Shown: positions 1 through 8,143 of the stretch, piece by piece
Layout: every line of letters starts with the position of its first letter
How positions within the stretch are numbered: position 1 is the first letter of the stretch
Assembly: GCA_002315205.1 (NCBI GenBank)
Contig: DCGH01000038.1
Coordinates: 1 to 22,012, forward strand
Length of the DNA: 22,012 nt
From: Erysipelotrichaceae bacterium UBA1783
GTDB taxonomy: Bacteria; Bacillota_I; Bacilli_A; Erysipelotrichales; Erysipelotrichaceae
Direction: 5' to 3'
Made by a program: the position numbers and the translations under genes
Notes under the pieces: model-generated
What the model was told of the DNA's origin: nothing
The model's database searches: none
What the model saw: only the letters and a program-made list of their open reading frames with translations

Positions 1-288
1 CCAGAAGTTAACGCTGGCTGGTGCGAAGCAATGGTTGGTTTAGCTTGTATGTCAGGAACAAGAGAAGTTGAAGCTTATAAGAACTTCATTGGTCAGGATA
101 CAGCTGCAATCAAGGCATTAAATTGCTTAAGACCAGATGTTGCTGGTGCTACTCATGCTAGAACTGCTGCAACTCATGTAAGAAAGGCTTTACAGAATAT
201 GATGGCTGACTTAGCTGTTGGTACAAGTATTGATGAAGCTATGAAGTCTGCTTACGAATATGTTGCTGACGAATTAGCAATGGAATAA
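1..288 (+). CDS. ABC transporter solute-binding protein, C-terminal end (partial)
   Basis: The frame is open from the first base to the TAA at 286-288, so this is the last 95 residues of a protein whose start lies outside the window. No Met near the left edge needs to be a start. The visible part is soluble and helical, with Ala-rich stretches (HARTAATHVRKALQNMM) and a final helix like those ending family 1 carbohydrate solute-binding proteins. The main argument is context: a hairpin follows and then a CUT1-type ATPase and two permeases in the same direction, the usual place for the binding protein. The ligand-binding part is missing, so the substrate cannot be judged. An extracellular lipoprotein would be expected. 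Confidence 0.75.
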   Translation, partial: PEVNAGWCEAMVGLACMSGTREVEAYKNFIGQDTAAIKALNCLRPDVAGATHARTAATHVRKALQNMMADLAVGTSIDEAMKSAYEYVADELAME

Positions 289-316
289 TAAATAATATTT
301 TATTCAATTAAACAAT

Positions 317-345
317 AAAGGGACTATAAATAAGTCCCTTTTTTG
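317..345 (+). terminator. Hairpin with T-run after the solute-binding protein gene
   Basis: A perfect 9-bp stem (AAAGGGACT at 317-325 with AGTCCCTTT at 333-341), a 7-nt loop and a T-run to 344 make a convincing intrinsic terminator. It lies between the binding-protein gene and the ATPase gene of what looks like one transport operon. It may therefore act as a partial terminator that keeps the binding protein more abundant than the membrane parts. A TATAAT at 349-354 just after it could be a -10 for the ATPase gene, but no good -35 is visible. Confidence 0.8.
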
Positions 346-384
346 TTATATAATAAATGTATAACTAATGAGGTATAAAATAAT

Positions 385-1440
385 ATGAGAGTAGAAATTA
401 AAGATTTAGTAAAGAAGTTTGGTGATGTTGTTGCATGTGACCACTTCAACATGGTTTATGAGGATGGAGAACTAGTAGTACTATTAGGCCCTTCAGGATG
501 TGGTAAGTCAACAATGCTAAACATGCTTTCTGGTATTCTACCTGTAACAAGTGGACAGATTATGTTTGATAACGATGATGTAACAAACATTCCTCCACAG
601 GATAGAGGTATCGGTTTAGTATTCCAGAACTATGCATTGTATCCACATATGACAGTTTTAGAGAATATCTGCTTCCCACTAGAAATCAAGAAGGTTCCAA
701 AGGCTGAAAGAATTGCTAAGGCAACTGAAATGGCAAAGCTAGTTCAGATTGATCAGTACTTAAACAGAAAACCAAAGGAATTATCTGGTGGTCAACAGCA
801 GCGTGTTGCTATTGCCAGAGCTTTAGTAAAGAATCCTAGATTATTACTATTAGACGAACCTTTGTCAAATCTTGATGCTCGTTTAAGACTTGAAATGAGA
901 GAAGAAATCAGAAGAATCCAGCAGCAGTCTGGTGTTACAGCTATCTTCGTTACACATGACCAGGAAGAAGCTATGGCAATTTCTGATAAGATTGTATTAA
1001 TGAAATCTGGTAAGCTACAGCAGGTTGCTAAGCCTCAGGAATTATATGATGAACCAGCAAATCTATTCGTTGCTTCATTCATCGGTAATCCACCTATCAA
1101 CCAGCTAGAAGGCTATATGCATGATGGAAAGTTCGTTTTAGCTGATGAATCAGGTTCAATCAATGTAAACTATCCAAATGCAAAGGAAGGTCAGAAGGTT
1201 GTATTAGCAATCAGACCAGAAGCTATCCAGTTAAATCAGGAAACAACAGATTTCACAGCAATTATTGCTCAGAGATATACAATGGGTAAGGAAGAATTAG
1301 CATTCGTTAAGGTTGGTAATCAGACAATCAGAGTTTACTTATCAAATGACTATACATATGCTGTAGGTGATTCAGTTGATATTAAGCTAAGAGGCAAGGG
1401 TGTATTCCTATTTGACAAGGAGACAGGAGAGAGAATCTAA
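385..1440 (+). CDS. Sugar-type ABC transporter ATPase (UgpC/MsmK/MalK family)
   Basis: This 351-residue ATPase energises the two permeases that follow, on the cytoplasmic face of the membrane. The nucleotide-binding domain shows Walker A GPSGCGKS at 35-42, Q-loop Gln81, signature LSGGQ at 133-137, Walker B LLLLDE at 153-158 and switch His191. From about residue 235 a TOBE/MalK-type regulatory domain follows, with the typical AIRPEAI stretch. The full length matches the family. The start is preceded by GAGG at 370-373. Its stop overlaps the next start (TAATG), so the two are translationally coupled. Such ATPases often serve several sugar importers, but here the gene sits with its own permeases. 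The assignment to the carbohydrate/glycerol-3-phosphate class is firm; the substrate is not. Confidence 0.95.
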   Translation: MRVEIKDLVKKFGDVVACDHFNMVYEDGELVVLLGPSGCGKSTMLNMLSGILPVTSGQIMFDNDDVTNIPPQDRGIGLVFQNYALYPHMTVLENICFPLEIKKVPKAERIAKATEMAKLVQIDQYLNRKPKELSGGQQQRVAIARALVKNPRLLLLDEPLSNLDARLRLEMREEIRRIQQQSGVTAIFVTHDQEEAMAISDKIVLMKSGKLQQVAKPQELYDEPANLFVASFIGNPPINQLEGYMHDGKFVLADESGSINVNYPNAKEGQKVVLAIRPEAIQLNQETTDFTAIIAQRYTMGKEELAFVKVGNQTIRVYLSNDYTYAVGDSVDIKLRGKGVFLFDKETGERI

Positions 1441-2366
1441 TGGCTATTGTTAAGAAAAAGAATGCGGAGAAGGATCCAAATTTCTTTAACAAGGAATGGG
1501 AGCCGCTATTATATCTATTACCATTTGCTGTTGGATTACTAATCTTCACAGTATATCCAATCTTTAACGTTGTATTTATGTCATTTAAAAACGGATATCG
1601 TCTATCAGGTAACTATACTGGTTGGGGTATTGAAAACTACACAAAGGTTATCGGTGATAAGAATTTCCGTTCAGCAATTTTTAATACCTTCAAGTATGTA
1701 TTTACAGTAGTTCCTGTAGCTACAGTATTATCAATTGTTATTGCTAACTTATTAAATCAGAAAATCAAGGGTATCGCTATTTTCCAGACAGCTTTCTTCT
1801 TACCACTTGTAACATCATCAATTGCCGTTGGTACAGTATTCAAGTACATGTTCAACACTAATTATGGTATCTTCAACTGGATTATTCAGCTATTTGGTGG
1901 CCAGCCTTTGGAATGGTTAAATATCGTTCAAGGTCAGACAGATATGAATATCTGGGTAGTAATTATCTTCGGTATTTGGAATATGATGCCATTTACCATC
2001 ATTCTATTACTATCAGGCTTACAGAATATTGACCCATTATATTACACAGCAGCTCAGGTTGATGGCGCTAGCTCAACAAAGCAGTTCTTTAGAATTACAG
2101 TTCCACTATTAACACCAACAATCTTCTTAACAATGATTGTTAATATGATTTCAGCCTTCAAGGTTTATAACGAAGTTATCCCATTCTGGAATGGTTCAGC
2201 TGGTGTTACAGGTAGAAACATGTATACTATCGTTTACTACATTAAGGAACAGTTCTATTCTAACCATCGTTTAGGTATGGCATCTGCTGCCGCTATCTTA
2301 CTATTCTTAATTATCTTTGTATTCACAATGATTCAGAGATATGTACAGAGTAAGTTTGATAACTAA
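1440..2366 (+). CDS. CUT1-type ABC transporter permease (UgpA/MalF-like)
   Basis: This is an integral membrane subunit of 308 residues with about six transmembrane segments; the first is near 22-48. It carries a BPD_transp_1 fold with the EAA cytoplasmic loop at about 201-223 (YYTAAQVDGAS... ending ITVPLLTP), which docks on the ATPase. The AxxDGA core and the placement before a MalG/UgpE-like partner are typical of CUT1 importers for oligosaccharides, glycerol-3-phosphate and related compounds. Its ATG overlaps the TAA of the ATPase gene by one base. The order ATPase, permease, permease after the binding protein differs from the E. coli ugpBAEC order. Confidence 0.93.
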   Translation: MAIVKKKNAEKDPNFFNKEWEPLLYLLPFAVGLLIFTVYPIFNVVFMSFKNGYRLSGNYTGWGIENYTKVIGDKNFRSAIFNTFKYVFTVVPVATVLSIVIANLLNQKIKGIAIFQTAFFLPLVTSSIAVGTVFKYMFNTNYGIFNWIIQLFGGQPLEWLNIVQGQTDMNIWVVIIFGIWNMMPFTIILLLSGLQNIDPLYYTAAQVDGASSTKQFFRITVPLLTPTIFLTMIVNMISAFKVYNEVIPFWNGSAGVTGRNMYTIVYYIKEQFYSNHRLGMASAAAILLFLIIFVFTMIQRYVQSKFDN

Positions 2367-2384
2367 TAGAAGGGAGAATGAATA

Positions 2385-3215
2385 ATGAAAGCAAGAAACT
2401 TTATTAAAAAATTCATGATCTACTTCTTCCTATCAATTGGTGGATTTATCATGTTCTTCCCATTCTACTGGATGATTACTTCAGTATTGAAGACAACAGC
2501 AGAATACAACTCTTGGCCTCCAGTTTGGATTCCAAGTAATTTCTTAAACTTCTCAAATTTCGTAGAAGCATTTAAGGCAGCTCCATTTGCAAGATTCTTC
2601 ATGAACTCTGTAATCGTTACTGTAACTCAGGTTACAATTAACTCATTTACAACAATTTTAGCTGCATTCGCATTCTCTAGATTAAAGTTTAGAGGAAGAG
2701 AAGTGATCTTCGGTTTATTACTATCATTCATGATGGTTCCATTTGAAATGATGGTTATCACAAACTTCCGTACAGTTACTGCATGGGGTTTAATCGATAA
2801 GCTTCCAGTATTAGTAATTCCATTTACTACATCTATCTTCTATACATATATCTTAAAGAATTTCTTCCAGACTATCCCAGATAGCTTGTACTACTCAGCT
2901 AAGATTGATGGTGCTAGTAACTGGACATATTTATGGAAGGTAATGGTTCCAATCGCAAAGCCATCTTTAGTAACTATCTTACTATTAAATACTATTGCAT
3001 CTTGGAACTCATTCATCTGGACTCAGTTAACAATTAACTCAGTTGAGAACAGAACTATCCCAATGGGTGTATTCGTATTCATGACTGATGCGGGTTCAAA
3101 TCCACAGCTACAGCTAGCTGCTGCAACTGTAACAGTATTACCAATGGTAATCTTATTCCTATTCTGCCGTAAGTACATCGTTAATGGTGTATCACGTGGT
3201 GGTATTAAGGGATAA
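2385..3215 (+). CDS. CUT1-type ABC transporter permease (UgpE/MalG-like)
   Basis: This is the second membrane subunit, 276 residues with about six transmembrane segments. The N-terminus has the family-typical FFPFYWMITSVLK stretch near 24-36. The EAA loop is at about 169-191 (YYSAKIDGAS... VMVPIAKP), and the C-terminus ends with the usual basic tail (VNGVSRGGIKG). A GGAG ribosome binding site lies in the 18-base gap after the previous permease. A strong terminator follows 16 bases after the stop, so this closes the transport operon. With the previous gene it would form a heterodimeric channel. Confidence 0.93.
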   Translation: MKARNFIKKFMIYFFLSIGGFIMFFPFYWMITSVLKTTAEYNSWPPVWIPSNFLNFSNFVEAFKAAPFARFFMNSVIVTVTQVTINSFTTILAAFAFSRLKFRGREVIFGLLLSFMMVPFEMMVITNFRTVTAWGLIDKLPVLVIPFTTSIFYTYILKNFFQTIPDSLYYSAKIDGASNWTYLWKVMVPIAKPSLVTILLLNTIASWNSFIWTQLTINSVENRTIPMGVFVFMTDAGSNPQLQLAAATVTVLPMVILFLFCRKYIVNGVSRGGIKG

Positions 3216-3230
3216 AAATCAAAAGCAAGA

Positions 3231-3261
3231 GGGCAAAGGTTTTCACCTTTGTCCTTTTTTT
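3231..3261 (+). terminator. Intrinsic terminator of the CUT1 transporter operon
   Basis: The 9-bp stem GGGCAAAGG (3231-3239) pairs with CCTTTGTCC (3246-3254), with one G-U pair and a 6-nt loop, and is followed by seven T residues. It separates the transporter genes from the next three genes, which have their own promoter just downstream. Confidence 0.9.
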
Positions 3262-3274
3262 GAGCATTAATCAA

Positions 3275-3302
3275 TGCTATAATTGAATATTACATAAGGA
3301 GG
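3275..3302 (+). promoter_or_regulatory. Extended -10 promoter and RBS for the phosphodiesterase operon
   Basis: TGCTATAAT at 3275-3283 is a perfect extended -10 element; the -35 position holds only the T-run of the preceding terminator. AAGGAGG at 3296-3302 lies 8 bases before the ATG at 3311. The predicted transcription start is near 3290, which gives a very short leader. Confidence 0.7.
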
Positions 3303-3310
3303 CATAAATC

Positions 3311-4405
3311 ATGATTTTAAAGAATGATTATAATAGATGCTTGACGAATATTGCTTGTTCAGTACAAAAGTATTTTGAGGTAACCTGCAAGCATAATGGT
3401 TTAAAGGAAATAGATGAGATATTAGAAAGAAAGCAGCCAAAGAATGTTATTGTGATGCTATTTGATGGTATGGGTGACAATATTCTTCGCAGAACGCTAA
3501 CGGAGGATGATTTCTTTCTTAGACATAGAGTAGATCGAATTACAAGTATTTTCCCTGCAACTACTACCGCTGCAACCACAACGATTGAATCAGGATTAAA
3601 TCCTTGTGAGCATGGCTGGTTAGGCTGGAATACCTATTTAAGTGGCATTGATAAGGTTGCCTGCTTATTTATGGAATCCATTAAGGGAACAAGAGAGAAC
3701 TGCAGCCAGGCAGTCATTGATGAAAGAGCTTATGTACCTGTAGTTGATCAGATTAACAACGCTGGAAAATATGAAGCACATAATATTTCAGATTTTGGGG
3801 ATATTACCTACGATGGTCTAGAGGATATGGTTCATAAAGTAATTGAGGTTTGTGAAAAGCCAGGAAAGAAATATATGTATGTCTATAACAATGAGCCTGA
3901 CCATTTAATGCATGAGCTAGGTCCTGATGCACCAGAGGTAAAGGCATTGATTAAGGAAAGAAATGATATTGTGGAAAAGCTATGCGGTCAGCTAACAGAT
4001 TCACTAGTCATTGTTGTAGCGGATCATGGACATATTATTGTAAATAATTCTTATTTGGAGAATTACCCTGATTTATTTGAATTGTTAGTTCGTCCAACCT
4101 CAATTGAACCTAGAGCTTGCAGCTTTAAGGTAAAGGATGGAACACAAAAGAAATTTGAAGAACTATTCTTAAAATATTTTGGTGATAAATTCGAATTGTT
4201 AACAGCCAAGGAAGTTTTGGATATGGGTTTATTTGGTACAGGAGAATACCATGAAGGATTTGTAGAGTCTTTGGGTGACTTTATAGCGATTGGGCAAGAT
4301 AATGATGGATGTTTAATGACTAAGGATGATTGGCCATTATTCTCACAGCATGCTGGCTATTCTGATGATGAGGTGTATGTACCACTAATTATCGTGGAGA
4401 AATAG
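3311..4405 (+). CDS. Cytoplasmic alkaline phosphatase superfamily phosphodiesterase/nucleotide pyrophosphatase-like protein
   Basis: This 364-residue metalloenzyme should hydrolyse a phosphodiester, pyrophosphate or phosphate monoester bond with two metal ions. Visible active-site residues are Asp52 (FDGMGD), the nucleophile region FPATTT at 81-86 (Thr85 is the likely nucleophile), Asp197-His198 with His201 (DHLMH), Asp238-His239 (ADHGH) and His347 (SQHAGY). This is the type I phosphodiesterase/NPP pattern (PF01663-like). There is no signal peptide or membrane segment, so it acts inside the cell. One base separates it from the next gene (a kinase), and a nucleoside hydrolase follows. A role in opening an imported nucleotide or nucleotide conjugate is therefore attractive but inferred; a glycerophosphodiester or sugar phosphate is also possible. 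Confidence 0.85.
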   Translation: MILKNDYNRCLTNIACSVQKYFEVTCKHNGLKEIDEILERKQPKNVIVMLFDGMGDNILRRTLTEDDFFLRHRVDRITSIFPATTTAATTTIESGLNPCEHGWLGWNTYLSGIDKVACLFMESIKGTRENCSQAVIDERAYVPVVDQINNAGKYEAHNISDFGDITYDGLEDMVHKVIEVCEKPGKKYMYVYNNEPDHLMHELGPDAPEVKALIKERNDIVEKLCGQLTDSLVIVVADHGHIIVNNSYLENYPDLFELLVRPTSIEPRACSFKVKDGTQKKFEELFLKYFGDKFELLTAKEVLDMGLFGTGEYHEGFVESLGDFIAIGQDNDGCLMTKDDWPLFSQHAGYSDDEVYVPLIIVEK

Positions 4406-4406
4406 A

Positions 4407-5789
4407 ATGAAAAACTTTATAAATGATTTGGATTGGAGACAATACCAGAATACATTAGTTCTTCTGTTAGGGTATAGTATTACCCAGGTAGTGAAGGATA
4501 TAAGATTTTCTGTTGTTGGTGCCATTAATAAGGGAACCTATTTTGAAACAAATAGGGATGTTACGAATCAGGAAATTCAATTGATAAAGCAACAGATGAG
4601 AAAGCTGATAGATGATGATGTTGAGATTGAAAGTAATGATTCGCAGTATACAATCAATGGATTTGGTGCTTGCTTTGCGGATGGATGCTATAACAATACA
4701 AAGCTATTAGATTTGTTTGATTTAAAGGCGTATAAGGAAGGTTTGCTGTTGACCTATCCACATTATCTGACACCAGAAAAACTAATTGCAGAAGAGCAGA
4801 AAAAGCTTTTTGAGATGTTTGAAGAAGCCAATGAGTATGCAAGTATTTCCTATTGCCCAGATGTAGATTCACTTAATGAATTAGTAGAAAATGGTGAGAT
4901 TACCCTCATAATGATGGTTCAGGAAATGACTCACGATACTCGATTAACAAAGCTGGCGGATCGTATTGCTGCTAGTAAGAAAAGGGTTGTTTTAATCTGT
5001 GGACCTTCCAGCTCAGGAAAGACAAGCTTTGCGAAAAGATTATGTCAGAAGCTAGAAAAATTAAAGCTTAAAACTCTTTATATGGGAACGGATGACTATT
5101 ATGTGGAAAAGGAAGAGATGCCTAAAGGCAAGGATGGTCAAAATGACTATGAATGCATTGAGGCAATCGATGTAAAGCTATTCCAGGATAATATTAATGG
5201 TTTGATTGCTGGGGAAACAGTGGATGCTCCTATCTTTGATTTTGAAAGCATGCATAAGGTTTATGGGAAGAATTATAAAAAAGTCACTAATGATACCATA
5301 TTAGTAATTGAAGGAATTCTGACATTAAATGAAAAACTGACAGATACGATTGCAGATGAGGATAAATTCAAGATTTATATCTCTCCAGTTTCCTGCATTA
5401 GAAACAATGAATATGATCGTTTATCCAATACAGATATCCGTCTGATTCGAAGAATCTGTCGAGATTATCGCGCCAGAAATACAAAGATTGAAAGAACATT
5501 AGAGCTTTGGAGTAAGGTAAGAGATGGTGAAGAAGAAAACATCTTCCCATATATTGATGAAGCAGATGCTACCTTCAATACCTATTGTATTTATGAAGCG
5601 GCAGTTATTGGTCAATATATTATTCCACTATTAGAGAGTGTGAAGGATGATAGTCCATATTATCCAAAGGCTCAAAGCCTATTAAAAAGGGTAAGAGCAG
5701 TAAAGGGCATTTCTAAAGAATTAGAGGAAGAAATTTGTAATAATAGTATTATCAGAGAGTTTATCGGTGGTTCTATTCTGGTGGACTAA
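4407..5789 (+). CDS. Uridine kinase-like nucleoside kinase with ThrRS-like N-terminal domain
   Basis: The C-terminal part (about 190-400) is a P-loop kinase of the uridine kinase/phosphoribulokinase class: Walker A GPSSSGKT at 199-206, the acidic YMGTDDYY stretch near 225-232, DAPIFDFE near 273-280 and VIEGI near 300-304. The N-terminal 180 residues resemble the second additional domain of threonyl-tRNA synthetase, as in the nucleoside kinases often annotated from Thermotoga and Clostridia. At 460 residues it is shorter than the roughly 550 usual for those proteins, apparently because the N-terminal TGS domain is absent. The expected reaction is phosphorylation of a nucleoside such as uridine or cytidine in salvage. 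It starts one base after the phosphodiesterase stop and ends 12 bases before the nucleoside hydrolase, so the three genes form one tight operon. Confidence 0.82.
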   Translation: MKNFINDLDWRQYQNTLVLLLGYSITQVVKDIRFSVVGAINKGTYFETNRDVTNQEIQLIKQQMRKLIDDDVEIESNDSQYTINGFGACFADGCYNNTKLLDLFDLKAYKEGLLLTYPHYLTPEKLIAEEQKKLFEMFEEANEYASISYCPDVDSLNELVENGEITLIMMVQEMTHDTRLTKLADRIAASKKRVVLICGPSSSGKTSFAKRLCQKLEKLKLKTLYMGTDDYYVEKEEMPKGKDGQNDYECIEAIDVKLFQDNINGLIAGETVDAPIFDFESMHKVYGKNYKKVTNDTILVIEGILTLNEKLTDTIADEDKFKIYISPVSCIRNNEYDRLSNTDIRLIRRICRDYRARNTKIERTLELWSKVRDGEEENIFPYIDEADATFNTYCIYEAAVIGQYIIPLLESVKDDSPYYPKAQSLLKRVRAVKGISKELEEEICNNSIIREFIGGSILVD

Positions 5790-5801
5790 AGGAGAAAAAA
5801 G

Positions 5802-6785
5802 ATGACAAAGAAAAAGGTTATTTTAGATTGTGATCCTGGGCATGATGATGCCTTTGGTATGATTCTTGCATGTGCAAACCTAGATGTTTTAGGCGTTACT
5901 ACTATTGGTGGAAACTGCTCCTTGGAAAATGTGACAAGAAATGCATTACAGGTTTTGGATGTATTAGGACAAGATATCAAGGTATATGCTGGCTGTAGCA
6001 GACCATTAGTTGCGCCACTAGTGACTGCACCACAATTCCATGGAGAAAGTGGACTAGACTTATGCGGTGGAAAAAGATTGCCTGAAACAGATAGAACGGT
6101 AGAAAAAATGCATGCTGTGGATTATATTATTGAAACAGTGATGAATAATGATGATGTTACTATTATTGCTACAGGACCGTTGACAAATGTCGCTATGGCA
6201 TTAGATAAAGAACCAAAAATAGCTGAAAGAATTAAGGAAATCTCTATTATGGGTGGCTCTGTTACCTTCGGTAACTGGACAGCTGCAGCAGAGTTTAATA
6301 TCTTTGTAGATCCTGAAGCAGCAAGCAGAGTTTTCAATTCTGGTATTCATGTAAAAATGAGTGGTTTAAATTTAACAAGACAGTGTCAGATTACTCAAGA
6401 GCATTGTGACAGGTTTAGAGCAATGGGCAATAAGGCTGGAAATATGGCTGCAGATATTGCTGAATTCTTTATTGAAGCGACAAGGAAAACAGCAAAGCTT
6501 CCAAGTGCCTGTATGCATGATGCCTGTGCTGTTGCCTGGGTAATAGATGAATCTGTTGTTAAAGGAACAGCAATGCATATTGATGTAGAATTAAATGGAA
6601 AGCTAACTCGAGGTATGACTGTTTGTGATTGCCGTCATCTAAGGGGAAGTGAGCCTGGTATTGATTATGTAAGAGATCCACAAATGGCTCCTCGTGGTCA
6701 GAAACCAAATGCTGAGGGTGGCTTAGATCTTGATTTTGAAGCTTTTATGGCCCTTTTATACAAGTCATTAGAACAATACAATTAA
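5802..6785 (+). CDS. Nucleoside hydrolase (inosine-uridine preferring family)
   Basis: This 327-residue enzyme should cleave the N-glycosidic bond of a ribonucleoside to give free base and ribose. The calcium- and ribose-binding signature DCDPGHDDA is at 9-17 (Asp11, Asp15 and Asp16 correspond to Asp10, Asp14 and Asp15 of the Crithidia enzyme). EFNIFVDPEA at 164-173 supplies the conserved Asn166. His239-Asp240 is the C-terminal catalytic and metal pair. The usual HDPLAV reads HDACAV here, a small departure next to the active site. There is no signal peptide, so it is cytoplasmic. GGAG precedes the start, and a terminator follows directly, closing the operon. Base specificity cannot be read from the sequence. 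Confidence 0.92.
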   Translation: MTKKKVILDCDPGHDDAFGMILACANLDVLGVTTIGGNCSLENVTRNALQVLDVLGQDIKVYAGCSRPLVAPLVTAPQFHGESGLDLCGGKRLPETDRTVEKMHAVDYIIETVMNNDDVTIIATGPLTNVAMALDKEPKIAERIKEISIMGGSVTFGNWTAAAEFNIFVDPEAASRVFNSGIHVKMSGLNLTRQCQITQEHCDRFRAMGNKAGNMAADIAEFFIEATRKTAKLPSACMHDACAVAWVIDESVVKGTAMHIDVELNGKLTRGMTVCDCRHLRGSEPGIDYVRDPQMAPRGQKPNAEGGLDLDFEAFMALLYKSLEQYN

Positions 6786-6791
6786 GAATAA

Positions 6792-6838
6792 AAAAGAGCT
6801 GAGATTGGCTAAAATTGACCGATAACAGCTCTTTTATT
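6792..6838 (+). terminator. Intrinsic terminator after the nucleoside hydrolase gene
   Basis: AAAAGAGCTG at 6792-6801 pairs perfectly with CAGCTCTTTT at 6826-6835 across a 24-nt loop. The T-tract forms part of the 3' arm. The loop is long, but the 10-bp stem and its place 7 bases after the stop make it the likely end of the phosphodiesterase-kinase-hydrolase transcript. Confidence 0.8.
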
Positions 6839-6900
6839 GTGATAAGAGAGATAGTCTATAAAATATATAGAAGAAAATGGTTGCGATGGAAAAATATTAA

Positions 6901-6929
6901 TTTTCATAGGAAGCAAACTATGGTAGAAT
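6901..6929 (+). promoter_or_regulatory. Promoter of the PLP enzyme gene with a palindrome in its spacer
   Basis: TTTTCA at 6901-6906 and TAGAAT at 6924-6929 are 17 bases apart, about 37 bases before the ATG. The spacer holds an interrupted palindrome, CATAG (6905-6909) and CTATG (6918-6922), which could be an operator. An alternative weaker pair (TTGTGA 6837-6842, TAAAAT 6859-6864) lies upstream. AAAGGAG sits just before the start codon. Confidence 0.5.
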
Positions 6930-6965
6930 AATCATTGGTAAAAACTAATAAAAGGAGAAAAAACT

Positions 6966-8138
6966 ATGAGCAGATATGATACTGATTTTAGCAAAATGAG
7001 ATTTGGCACACAGGCTGTTAGAGCAGGTGAGCGTCCAGATCCTAGAACACACGCATTAAATACTCCAATTTATGAAACTTCAACTTATGCTTATGAAACA
7101 GCAGAAGAATATGATGAAATGCTAGAAAGAGGCGCTAACTGGGAAGAGAATCTTTACATTTATAGCCGTACTACTAATCCAACAACTGATGAGTTAGCAA
7201 AGAAGATTAGAATTTTAGAGCATGCTGAAGATGCACTTGTTGTATCTTGTGGTATGGCAGCTGTAAGCTGTTCATTATTAGGTAACCTAAATACAGGCGA
7301 CCATGTTATCTGTTCTGATGATACATTTATGTGTACTTCAAGTATGTTTGCAGATATCCTTCCATCAAAGGGTATCGAAACAAGCCGTGTTGAAATCTTA
7401 GATTTAGACAAGCTAAAGGCAGCATTCAGACCTAATACAAAGGTTGTTTATCTTGAGGTAGAATCAAATCCACAGCTAAAGCTTTCAAATCTTCCAGAGA
7501 TTGCAAAGATTGCTCATGCACATGGATGCAAGTTTATTGTTGATAATACCTTCCTTTCACCAAATGTATTAAAGCCATTAGATTTTGGTGTTGATATTGT
7601 TGTTCATTCAGCTACAAAGTACATTGTAGGTCATGGTGATGCTTTATGTGGTATTTTAGCTGGTAGCAAGGAAGATATGGATAGAGCTCGTTATATCATG
7701 GATAATTTAGGTCAGCATATTTCACCATTTGATTCTTGGCTAGCATTACGTGGTATTCATACTTTACAGGTTAGAAATGACCGTCAATGTGAAACTGCAT
7801 TAGCATTAGCTAAGTGGTTTGAAACTAGAGAAGAAGTTGCAGAGGTTATTTATCCAGGTCTTGAATCTCATCCTCAGCATGAGCTTGCAAAGAGCATGTT
7901 CACTCCAGGAAGATTCGGTGGTATGTTAGGTATCCGTTTAAAGGGTGACCATGAAGCATTCTGCAAGTTCTGCGATGCTACAAGAATTCCACCAGTAGCT
8001 ACTAGCTTAGGTGATGTTGTAACATTAATGTTCCCTAAGTCTCATTACAATGATTTAGTTCGTTTATCAATTGGTCTTGAGGATTTCGAGGACTTAAAAG
8101 AAGATTTCGAACAGGCTTTTGAAGCAATTAAGGGTTAA
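6966..8138 (+). CDS. Cys/Met metabolism PLP-dependent enzyme (cystathionine gamma-synthase/methionine gamma-lyase family)
   Basis: This 390-residue fold-type I PLP enzyme belongs to the trans-sulfuration family. Tyr66-Ser-Arg68 in YSRTTNPTT contacts the cofactor phosphate of the neighbouring subunit. Asp193 (VDNTF) binds the pyridine nitrogen, and Lys218 in HSATKY is the Schiff-base lysine. The loop that normally holds the PLP-stacking tyrosine reads DDTFMCTS (119-126), so that tyrosine appears as Phe121. Two residues on, Cys123 falls where methionine gamma-lyases have their special cysteine. It may be a gamma-lyase, a gamma-synthase or an O-acetylhomoserine sulfhydrylase, and the family alone does not decide. 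It stands alone between its promoter and a terminator. Confidence 0.9.
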   Translation: MSRYDTDFSKMRFGTQAVRAGERPDPRTHALNTPIYETSTYAYETAEEYDEMLERGANWEENLYIYSRTTNPTTDELAKKIRILEHAEDALVVSCGMAAVSCSLLGNLNTGDHVICSDDTFMCTSSMFADILPSKGIETSRVEILDLDKLKAAFRPNTKVVYLEVESNPQLKLSNLPEIAKIAHAHGCKFIVDNTFLSPNVLKPLDFGVDIVVHSATKYIVGHGDALCGILAGSKEDMDRARYIMDNLGQHISPFDSWLALRGIHTLQVRNDRQCETALALAKWFETREEVAEVIYPGLESHPQHELAKSMFTPGRFGGMLGIRLKGDHEAFCKFCDATRIPPVATSLGDVVTLMFPKSHYNDLVRLSIGLEDFEDLKEDFEQAFEAIKG

Positions 8139-8143
8139 AAAAG

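Noticed and set aside
6839..6965. SAM riboswitch or T-box before the Cys/Met enzyme
   Set aside because: The gap is too short once the terminator and promoter are placed, and no such motif is seen.
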